The notes below the pieces were generated by a model that saw only the letters and a list, made by a program, of their open reading frames with translations, was not told the origin of the DNA and did no database searches. The position numbers were made by a program, and so were the translations under genes. This document shows positions 7,078-13,490 of a stretch of DNA of 21,168 nucleotides, piece by piece (within the stretch, counting starts at the first letter, position 1; each line of letters opens with the position of its first letter). Source of the DNA: Gammaproteobacteria bacterium RIFCSPHIGHO2_12_FULL_37_14 (GTDB lineage Bacteria > Pseudomonadota > Gammaproteobacteria > DSM-16500); the NCBI GenBank assembly GCA_001801485.1, contig MGXV01000044.1:2126-23293 (forward strand), read 5' to 3'.

Positions 7078-9333
7078 TCACGTAACATCTGACATAAATA
7101 GTATACCTAGACCAACGCCAGAATCTACCTTTACTGTTGGTGGAAGGTTTGCATAACCTTGGGTGACTGTCCCTAATGTTTGTCCTACTTGACCCAGCCC
7201 CACCATAATTTTCTGCTGAGGATTCAATGCAGGATTAGTGGTGGTAGTGCCAATCAGCGTTTGACTCGTCGTTCCACCAGAAGTGGTGATTGCACTTGCA
7301 TAACCTTGCAAAAATGAAGTTGCCATCATCGCCCCAAAACGCTGTAGGTAATGATAATCAACTTGACTTGCCATGACACTGCGCGCGGTATCTGGATCAA
7401 TCGCATAGGCAGTAACAGTTTTAGATGTTGGCCAATCTTCTATATTCATTATCGTAAAATTCATGGCTACTCTATCCATCTGACCCGCCGGACCTTTTGT
7501 TGTGACAATTTTGCCTAATAATTTCGCCCCTTTATATTTTCCATCAACAATCGTTGCCATGATCGGGCTATCAGGATAATCACTATTCACTGCTGTATCT
7601 AATACAGCAAAATAAACTGTGCCCGCTTTAATAATCACAGGTGTTGCTAAACTCGATTTTAAAGTACCTGATTTTCCTTCACCATTTTTAGCTGCATCCA
7701 CTTCTTCTTTCTTGGTACTGGCACTTCGCGTTCTGTGAACCATGGTAGGCGGTTGCCATGACGCAATTAATTGTTGTGCCTGCCCTGACATGGCTGCCAT
7801 TAAAGCCTGAATATTGGCTTGTTTATCTTGAGAAACAGCTTGTTGAGCTTGGACTTGTGCAACATTAAAATCACTAGGTGTAGCAATTTGTTTAGCCTCC
7901 GATTCTGCCTGCAAGCGTTGTTGTAAATTTCCCAAGGCAACACTGCTAGGCGTGATCGTAGTAGCTTGATATTCTTGCATCAATTGAGCAGCTAACTCAG
8001 GCGTTAATAACCCACTCTGTACAGCACGTTTTAAAGCATTTGCATATAGTACAGAATTAGCATTATTCGCCTGCAAATCACCAATTTGTTTAATCAGGTC
8101 TCGTAATCCTTTAACTTGCACATAATCAGCAATTTTAAGTTTAGCAATTTCCGGAGAAAGTTTATTTTGTTGTACAAGTAAATTCACTGCATTTTGCTGA
8201 GCTTCGATTGAAACATCTTTTTGAATCAAGTCCGCCAATATGGCAGCTACATCACTCGTTATTTTTCCTTGTTTTAATAAATCTGCAATTTCAGCATTTG
8301 CAGCGGCTTCTGCTTGTTGTAGTAACTCATTAAGCGATGCGATAGGACCGATTGCTGTCTTTTGAGATTTATATCGATCAAGTAGTTTCGTTGCCGAAGC
8401 TGGCGTGAGTTTACCATCTTTAACCAGTTGATCGAGCGTTTTTGAATAAGTATCGAAAGGAACATTACGAGTTTCAAGATCAGCTATTGTTTTCTCTACA
8501 TCAGCCGTGATCTCACCAGCTTGCGCCATTCGACGTAAATTTGCCAATCCTTGCAAAGTAGCTTCTTTCGCTTTTTGTTGTGCATATTGAGCAAGTAATT
8601 GCTGTGCAGTAGCAGGAGAAATTCTACCTTGTTTGAGCATATCTTGTAATAGAGCAGCATAATCTGCCACAGAAAGCTTATCTTTTTGCGCAGTAAGCAA
8701 TTGATTGGCTATATCAAGTGGTAAATTGCCAGATGTAATCAGGCTATCCATTAATTTAGCACTATCTTTTAATAAAGCACTAGCGCGTTGCTTTTTGTAT
8801 AACTCTAATAACTCACGAGCTTGCTCAGGCGTTAACTTCCCATCTTTAACCAGTTGATCCAGTTGTTGTGCATATTCCTCAATTGATACATTTTTATCAG
8901 CTAATTGTTGTAAAGCATCTGCCACTTCAGGTGATATCTTTCCCTGCTGTATCCATTCAGTCAGTTTATATTTTACATTGGTAGCATCTTCGGCACATAT
9001 AATACAACTCGCCGAAGATGATGTACCTGCCACATTCACCATGGTAGGAATTGCGCTAGTACCAGTCATTTGTGCTTGCTGAGCAGCTTGAACATTCGCT
9101 TGCTGTAATGCCTTAGCATATTCTGGCGATACTTCACCCCCAGGAATAGATTGGACACCAGCGGGTACGCCCGCTACACTCGATGCGCCTGTTGCTTGGC
9201 CGCCGGCCCAGAAAAAACGCACGGCCACATAAATAATAAAAGTAATCAAAACCAAGCTAGCAAATAAAAAGAATATTCTACCGCGGGCATCGAGACGTTG
9301 GAAAAAATTAAATCTAGAAAAATTTAATGCCAT
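7078..9333 (-). CDS. dotG: Dot/Icm core protein DotG (IcmE), VirB10-like
   Basis: A 751-residue DotG/IcmE, the VirB10-like protein linking inner membrane and outer-membrane cap in the type IVB channel. A short cytoplasmic N-terminus precedes a transmembrane helix (about 20-42). A Gln/Ala-rich segment has Cys110 and Cys113. Residues about 121-456 are helical repeats of about 70-80 residues, each with two half-units carrying a 'GK(L/I)(T/S)PE' turn. A Gln-rich linker runs about 457-540, and the conserved VirB10/TrbI-like C-terminal domain about 556-751 ends in GILFMSDVT. Legionella DotG is longer (about 1048) with degenerate pentapeptide repeats in the middle, so the middle differs here. The ATG overlaps the dotH stop (TAATG), indicating translational coupling. 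Confidence 0.96.
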   Translation of the reverse strand: MALNFSRFNFFQRLDARGRIFFLFASLVLITFIIYVAVRFFWAGGQATGASSVAGVPAGVQSIPGGEVSPEYAKALQQANVQAAQQAQMTGTSAIPTMVNVAGTSSSASCIICAEDATNVKYKLTEWIQQGKISPEVADALQQLADKNVSIEEYAQQLDQLVKDGKLTPEQARELLELYKKQRASALLKDSAKLMDSLITSGNLPLDIANQLLTAQKDKLSVADYAALLQDMLKQGRISPATAQQLLAQYAQQKAKEATLQGLANLRRMAQAGEITADVEKTIADLETRNVPFDTYSKTLDQLVKDGKLTPASATKLLDRYKSQKTAIGPIASLNELLQQAEAAANAEIADLLKQGKITSDVAAILADLIQKDVSIEAQQNAVNLLVQQNKLSPEIAKLKIADYVQVKGLRDLIKQIGDLQANNANSVLYANALKRAVQSGLLTPELAAQLMQEYQATTITPSSVALGNLQQRLQAESEAKQIATPSDFNVAQVQAQQAVSQDKQANIQALMAAMSGQAQQLIASWQPPTMVHRTRSASTKKEEVDAAKNGEGKSGTLKSSLATPVIIKAGTVYFAVLDTAVNSDYPDSPIMATIVDGKYKGAKLLGKIVTTKGPAGQMDRVAMNFTIMNIEDWPTSKTVTAYAIDPDTARSVMASQVDYHYLQRFGAMMATSFLQGYASAITTSGGTTSQTLIGTTTTNPALNPQQKIMVGLGQVGQTLGTVTQGYANLPPTVKVDSGVGLGILFMSDVT
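7966..8973 (-). repeat. Tandem ~70-80-residue helical repeats inside dotG
   Basis: Codons about 121-456 of dotG encode four full repeats (about 121-182, 191-253, 261-324, 342-406) and a fifth half-unit (about 416-456). Each unit has two helical hairpins marked by turns such as GKISPEVA, GNLPLDIA, GEITADVE, GKITSDVA and, in the second halves, GKLTPEQA, GRISPATA, GKLTPASA, NKLSPEIA, GLLTPELA. Protein similarity is clear, while DNA similarity is largely eroded except around the DQLVKDGKLTP codons of units 1 and 3. That suggests old duplications under protein-level selection. Confidence 0.8.
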
Positions 9334-10457
9334 TACAGACCCTCAATTTTAAGTTCGGCAGGCTCTCCATAACGTGATACTAAAATAGAGGATGTTTTCT
9401 GCATCTCATAAGCATGCATACCATCAGGACTAGCCATTGTTCCTATCCAGCCAGGGGAGAGGACAGTAAATCGTGTACGAAAATACACTTTATCTCCTAA
9501 CAACCAAGCTTGTGCATCAGCTCCTCGCACAGTCAAGGTTTTACTACCAGCTGGTGCAATTCCATCTAATACACCTAATAATAATTGATTAGCACTATTA
9601 GGCAACATGGTACCAATAGGTAATTCTTTTGTGTTCGGTCCAATGCCTGATACATGAATATCAACACGATAATCGACTACGGGTTGTCCCGCGACCAACT
9701 CTAATGTAACAGGAATTGGCATGCCAAGCAGTCTCACCACAATGTTACCATTGCTATACGATGAAATAGCTTGCAGCAACAAGATATTACTTTTTCCATC
9801 CCACTGAATATTCATTGATTTTGGACTACCTATATCAAAAGAAGCAATAGGCCATGGCGCCCCTGTCGAATCAACAAATACTAAAGATGATACATAACCT
9901 TGTGCTAAGCGTATTGCCGGTGGAGTAGCACCAGGTGCAAGATTAATCATAAGAGTCGTTGAAACAGGTTTGGGTGGAATATTCGGCGAAGTAGCTGAAG
10001 CACGCTGGGCTAAATCAATTTGCTGTCGTAACTGTACCACTTGTTGTGGTGCCAAAGGCATATTTTGTTGCAACATACTATCAAAAGCTATGGTTGATTC
10101 TTGTGAAGGTGGACGAGCAGGTATCGTATTTAACATGATTTGTTGACCTTGCTCATAACTCATCGCCGCAGAAGTACTAGACTCATCCGTTGTTTCTTTT
10201 GGTATCGGTAGTGTAGGCTTACTATTTGCAATAAATGGTGGCATATCACTATTACTTTTTAACCATTCTTGAAATTGTTTTGATGACATTGCTTGAGGAT
10301 TGGTAGGTGGATTGGATGGTGGATTTGCTGATTCTGCAAAAAGATTACTATTTGCTAGCAGGATAAATACAATAAAAATCGCTAATTTATTCCACTGAAC
10401 TTTATCAGTCGTTCGCGATAAAATAGTGCGATAAATGCATTTTAAAAAATTAGCCAT
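9333..10457 (-). CDS. dotH: Dot/Icm outer-membrane core protein DotH (IcmK)
   Basis: DotH/IcmK, the VirB9-like component of the outer-membrane core complex that works with DotC, DotD and DotG. From the ATG at 10457 it is 374 residues. A basic N-terminus and hydrophobic helix (about 24-41, ending NSNLFA) form a signal peptide, followed by a Pro/Asn/Ser-rich mature N-terminus, a middle helical segment (PQQVVQLRQQ), and a beta-rich C-terminal half with STTLMINLAPGATPPAIRL and TVLSPGWIGTMASPDG. The reading frame also opens at GTG 10469, overlapping the upstream dotI stop by 8 bases. The ATG is preferred because AAGTGG lies 8 bases upstream of it and nothing suitable precedes the GTG. The size is close to Legionella DotH (about 361). 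Confidence 0.95.
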   Translation of the reverse strand: MANFLKCIYRTILSRTTDKVQWNKLAIFIVFILLANSNLFAESANPPSNPPTNPQAMSSKQFQEWLKSNSDMPPFIANSKPTLPIPKETTDESSTSAAMSYEQGQQIMLNTIPARPPSQESTIAFDSMLQQNMPLAPQQVVQLRQQIDLAQRASATSPNIPPKPVSTTLMINLAPGATPPAIRLAQGYVSSLVFVDSTGAPWPIASFDIGSPKSMNIQWDGKSNILLLQAISSYSNGNIVVRLLGMPIPVTLELVAGQPVVDYRVDIHVSGIGPNTKELPIGTMLPNSANQLLLGVLDGIAPAGSKTLTVRGADAQAWLLGDKVYFRTRFTVLSPGWIGTMASPDGMHAYEMQKTSSILVSRYGEPAELKIEGL

Positions 10458-10461
10458 ATCA

Positions 10462-11109
10462 TTATCCACTTTTCTGGAGTTGCCCGCTGGTGTTTGACGC
10501 TATAATAATATTTTCAATTCCAACTCCAGATAAATTATTCAAGGTAGATACCCTTATTATTAATATTTGAAACATCAAAATTCGACTTGGTGCAGAAGTA
10601 TATCCAGCATAACTAATTTCTATCGGCAATTGTACCCACCAAGCGTATCTTCCCGAGACTAATCCTTGATTGATTAAAATTGGAACTCCCTTCGGTACAA
10701 CACTGATAAATTGTCTATATTTTTGCACATTAGTATAATTTGCGTAACTATTCAAATAATTTAAGAAAGTCTTCCAGCCATTTGCTGTAAAATAATAAGC
10801 ATTCTGCTTGAGTTGATCATTATAAGAAATAAAATCATAGGTAAAGGCTTTCGGAAGAACATCACTTACCCATTGCAATAAATCAGCAATAGAAAGATAG
10901 GGTTGGTCCAATGGAACCTCTGGTTGTATGCGCCACTCAGCACCTACTGGAAATGTTATTGGAGGAGGTTTATTCAAATAAATATATAGCGATGCAGAAA
11001 CAATTAAACCTATCGCAATAAAAACACCTATTATAATAATTATTATTCTTTCTACACCATCTCGATAAAAGTTTTCTTCTAATTCAACTTTAATTTTTTT
11101 TTCAGGCAT
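10462..11109 (-). CDS. dotI: Dot/Icm DotI (IcmL) paralogue, third copy
   Basis: A 215-residue DotI/IcmL protein. DotI is a VirB8-like inner-membrane subunit with a short cytoplasmic N-terminus, one transmembrane helix (about 21-45, very Ile-rich) and a periplasmic domain that multimerises. Family marks here are the LLQWVSDVLPKAFTYDFISY segment (77-96), YFTANGWKTFLNYL (106-119), INQGLVSGRYAWWVQLPIEI (146-165) and the C-terminal RVSTLNNLSGVGIENIIIA. Of the three copies, its C-terminus looks to me closest to the canonical form. It starts 7 bases after the second copy and ends just before dotH, the usual dotI-dotH neighbourhood. The symbol denotes the family; which copy is the true orthologue needs a tree. 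Confidence 0.93.
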   Translation of the reverse strand: MPEKKIKVELEENFYRDGVERIIIIIIGVFIAIGLIVSASLYIYLNKPPPITFPVGAEWRIQPEVPLDQPYLSIADLLQWVSDVLPKAFTYDFISYNDQLKQNAYYFTANGWKTFLNYLNSYANYTNVQKYRQFISVVPKGVPILINQGLVSGRYAWWVQLPIEISYAGYTSAPSRILMFQILIIRVSTLNNLSGVGIENIIIASNTSGQLQKSG

Positions 11110-11116
11110 AGTTAAC

Positions 11117-11800
11117 TTATCCCGGTGTCAACGAAATTTCAGTGGGTTGAGTTGACGTGACATCTCTACCAATAAATTGCAAAATCCCCAGCCCTTTATA
11201 ACTCTGTAATAAGGGTTGTCGCTGAATGACTATCGTGACAGATAATGCATTTAAAGATTTAGATTGCTCATTATAAGGTGGTCCCCAATTAGTCAGTAAC
11301 ACCGGCATTTGGTATCTCCAAGCATACGCACCCCCTAATATACCTTGAGTGATCAACTTAGGTTCTCCTACTACTCTTGCTAATACAATGATTTTGCGTT
11401 GTATGACACCAATCAAATTATTTGAATCCTTCAATGCTCTCATATAATCTTGCCAGCTATACGTTGTAAAATATTTCTGTGCGTTTTGTAATTGTGAACG
11501 ATAATTAATATAGTTATACGAATAAGCTGCCTGCACTGCCTCTATTGCCCACGCAACAACTTCTTCTGGGCGCATATTCGGCTGATCAAGCGGCACATCT
11601 TGGATTAATCGTCCAATTTCATCAGTAGCAAAATATAAAGGCTTCGTAGGATTTTTTAATAAAAAAACAATTATTCCAATTAAAATAGCAATGACTACTA
11701 AACTTAATGCAAAGGTTAATAGCACTAGATAATGAAGTCGGCGATAAAAAGCATTCCTAGTGAAAATTGCTACTAATGCATCTTGATTAGACATAGTCAA
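11117..11800 (-). CDS. dotI: Dot/Icm DotI (IcmL) paralogue, second copy
   Basis: A 227-residue DotI/IcmL protein. N-terminal FTRNAFYRRLHYL is the usual 'FYR' entry to the transmembrane helix (about 24-48). The NPTKPLYFATDEIGRLI juxtamembrane segment and the periplasmic VB8-like domain with VVAWAIEAVQAAYSYNYINY, YFTTYSWQDYMRAL, ITQGILGGAYAWRYQMPVLL and a KGLGILQFI ending are typical. The reading frame opens at TTG 11800 with GGAG 6 bases upstream. The first ATG (11794) is 12 bases from the GGAG, so the TTG is kept, with uncertainty of two codons. It is clearly diverged from its two neighbours, so the triplication is not recent. All three may form mixed rings in the inner membrane; that is inference. 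Confidence 0.92.
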   Translation of the reverse strand: MTMSNQDALVAIFTRNAFYRRLHYLVLLTFALSLVVIAILIGIIVFLLKNPTKPLYFATDEIGRLIQDVPLDQPNMRPEEVVAWAIEAVQAAYSYNYINYRSQLQNAQKYFTTYSWQDYMRALKDSNNLIGVIQRKIIVLARVVGEPKLITQGILGGAYAWRYQMPVLLTNWGPPYNEQSKSLNALSVTIVIQRQPLLQSYKGLGILQFIGRDVTSTQPTEISLTPG

Positions 11801-11856
11801 TTATTACTCCAAACTCAAGAAATTCAACTGATTATATAATGGAGTGTCCAATTTTA

Positions 11857-12444
11857 TTAATCCATCACAAATTGATCAATACCAATACCTTGTGGATTCG
11901 TAGTGGTGGGTACTTTAACAATCGTTAGTACCACTAAATACGAACGTTGATAGGGTGGTGCCGAAGCTGGTTGATATGAAACAAGAAAAGGAATTTGTAC
12001 TTGCCATGCATAATCTATGTCGGGTAATGGGCCTTGATTTGATATGACAGGTGTTCCAGTTACCACGCTATTTACAATTAGCTTATTTGCTTTGATAGTA
12101 TTAATTAGATCAGCAACTGATTGTAAATAATTATCCCATCCAGCAGGTGTAAAATACGGACGTGTTGCAGCGAGTTGATTATTATAGTTATTGAAATCAT
12201 ACGTTGAGGCAACCGTTGCTGCTTTGCTTGCCCAATGTAAAATCGTACTAGGTAATAAATTAGGCACAGTGTAAGAATGCAACTGAAGACGTTGATTGTC
12301 ATTTGCTTGTAAGGCAAAAAAAACGGGCAAAGGACGATTTTGCATTTGATGAAGTAGATAAACGACCATCGCCATCATCATCATGATAGCTATTATCAAA
12401 CCGATAATAACATGATGTAAATAATACCGATAATAATGATTCAT
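11857..12444 (-). CDS. dotI: Dot/Icm DotI (IcmL) paralogue, first copy
   Basis: A 195-residue DotI/IcmL-family protein, the shortest of the three copies. The cytoplasmic N-terminus is very short (about 10 residues, Tyr/His-rich). A Met/Ile-rich transmembrane helix spans about 11-32. The periplasmic domain keeps the family pattern: ILHWASKAATVASTYDFNNY (68-87), YFTPAGWDNYLQSV (97-110), DYAWQVQIPFLVSY (144-157) and PQGIGIDQFVMD at the end. It lacks the 'FYRxxYRR' N-terminal segment seen in copy two and in dotJ. The ATG overlaps the dotJ stop (ATGA), so translation is coupled to the upstream 75-residue gene. A 56-base gap follows before copy two. Confidence 0.9.
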   Translation of the reverse strand: MNHYYRYYLHHVIIGLIIAIMMMMAMVVYLLHQMQNRPLPVFFALQANDNQRLQLHSYTVPNLLPSTILHWASKAATVASTYDFNNYNNQLAATRPYFTPAGWDNYLQSVADLINTIKANKLIVNSVVTGTPVISNQGPLPDIDYAWQVQIPFLVSYQPASAPPYQRSYLVVLTIVKVPTTTNPQGIGIDQFVMD

Positions 12445-12668
12445 TGCTGAATATTACGCTGCTGTTGCAGTGGCATGAGTAAAATTTTTCCCTCTGTCGT
12501 ACTAGCATAATATTGTCTAGTCGGTTGAAAGATGATGAGATAAATAATAATTATTATGAGTAAGAGTATGAAAAAAATAGCCGCGACTAACCAACGTAAA
12601 AATTTACGATATTGATTACGATAAAAAATGCTTTGCAGATCAGCTCGTTGATGACGCCTGGCTATCAT
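12441..12668 (-). CDS. dotJ: Dot/Icm DotJ (IcmM), short DotI-like membrane protein
   Basis: A 75-residue protein matching the N-terminal part of the DotI family only: basic cytoplasmic start with IFYRNQYRKFLRWL (14-27), one transmembrane helix (about 28-48), then FQPTRQYYASTTEGKILLMPL (47-67) as in DotI juxtamembrane segments. It has no periplasmic domain. DotJ/IcmM of Legionella (about 94 residues) is just such a truncated DotI relative and forms an inner-membrane complex with DotI. The position between dotK and dotI is that of icmM. The ATG at 12668 has GGAG about 10 bases upstream. The stop overlaps the next gene's ATG. I consider it functional rather than a broken dotI, because the downstream ORF begins with its own membrane helix. 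Confidence 0.83.
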   Translation of the reverse strand: MIARRHQRADLQSIFYRNQYRKFLRWLVAAIFFILLLIIIIIYLIIFQPTRQYYASTTEGKILLMPLQQQRNIQQ

Positions 12669-12722
12669 CGTTAATCTACTCCATTACGATAGGAAAAAAG
12701 TCATTTTAAAGCATGCGCTAAA

Positions 12723-13487
12723 CTATACGTGCAATTTTTCTAAAGTGATTTCTATACGATAATTATCACTCTCTTGCCATTTCAACTCATTTTTTACTAC
12801 TAGATGGCTGCCGCCATAACCCTCTGCATAAAGTATACGAGCATTCACGCCACTTGCCAAAAGCAACTTCGATATATTACTTGCTTGCTGTTTAGACAAA
12901 GCTAAATCGGAGGTAGGTGAGCCACTAGCTGCTGTATAGGCAGAAACCTTTACTAGGATTTTTGTATATTGATTGATATATCTTGCCATTAAATCTATTG
13001 TTGAATAGGCTTGAGGTTTAACATTTGAAGTCATCGAATCAAATAATCGATCCGATGGAATAGCGATGAGGATTTGTTCACCAAGAATAATTAAAGTTGC
13101 CCCACGATTTTCCAGTTGATCTTCTAATGAAGTATTACTATCAATATAACTTCCATAACTTGCACCGAGAGCCGCACCTGTAATGGCACCAGGAATTAAA
13201 CCGATACCGGAAGTAAATGCTCCAGCTACTGCCCCAGCCGTGCCACCAATTGCAGCTCCCTTGCTTGTTTGATTAGCATTTTGATAAGTATCTCCAATAT
13301 TTCCATTAGCACTATTGGTATACAAATCATTAGCATTTTTAACGCCGACATCAATATTTGAGGTAACATCACGTGATACCGCTGAAGAAGCGCAGTTGGT
13401 CAGTAAGATACAAATGAATGTGTAAAAAATGGATTTTAATACATGCTTAGCAGAAAAAAATAATGGTCTGAAGCTAATGAGTGACAC
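12723..13487 (-). CDS. dotK: Dot/Icm lipoprotein DotK (IcmN) with glycine-zipper segment
   Basis: A 254-residue OmpA-like outer-membrane lipoprotein, the DotK/IcmN component of the outer-membrane core. A hydrophobic signal (about 15-31) ends in LLTNC with Cys32 as the lipid site; Asn before the Cys is unusual. Residues about 77-115 form a glycine zipper (GAAIGGTAGAVAGAF and GAITGAALGASYGSY). The OmpA-like C-terminal domain spans about 135-252, with ALSKQQASNISKLLLASGV. The usual peptidoglycan-contacting Asp is replaced (YTAASG, Ala186) and so is the Arg of 'LSxxRA' (Gln201). Legionella DotK is shorter (about 189). The start is GTG 13487 with AGAGGA 7 bases upstream, 3 bases after the dotL stop. 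Confidence 0.88.
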   Translation of the reverse strand: MSLISFRPLFFSAKHVLKSIFYTFICILLTNCASSAVSRDVTSNIDVGVKNANDLYTNSANGNIGDTYQNANQTSKGAAIGGTAGAVAGAFTSGIGLIPGAITGAALGASYGSYIDSNTSLEDQLENRGATLIILGEQILIAIPSDRLFDSMTSNVKPQAYSTIDLMARYINQYTKILVKVSAYTAASGSPTSDLALSKQQASNISKLLLASGVNARILYAEGYGGSHLVVKNELKWQESDNYRIEITLEKLHV

Positions 13488-13490
13488 AAA

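Noticed and set aside
12299..12508. Alternative frame overlapping dotJ and the first dotI, considered as evidence of a frameshifted dotI
   Set aside because: Both real ORFs have sensible starts, their own membrane helices and an ATGA junction; the alternative frame has no DotI character.
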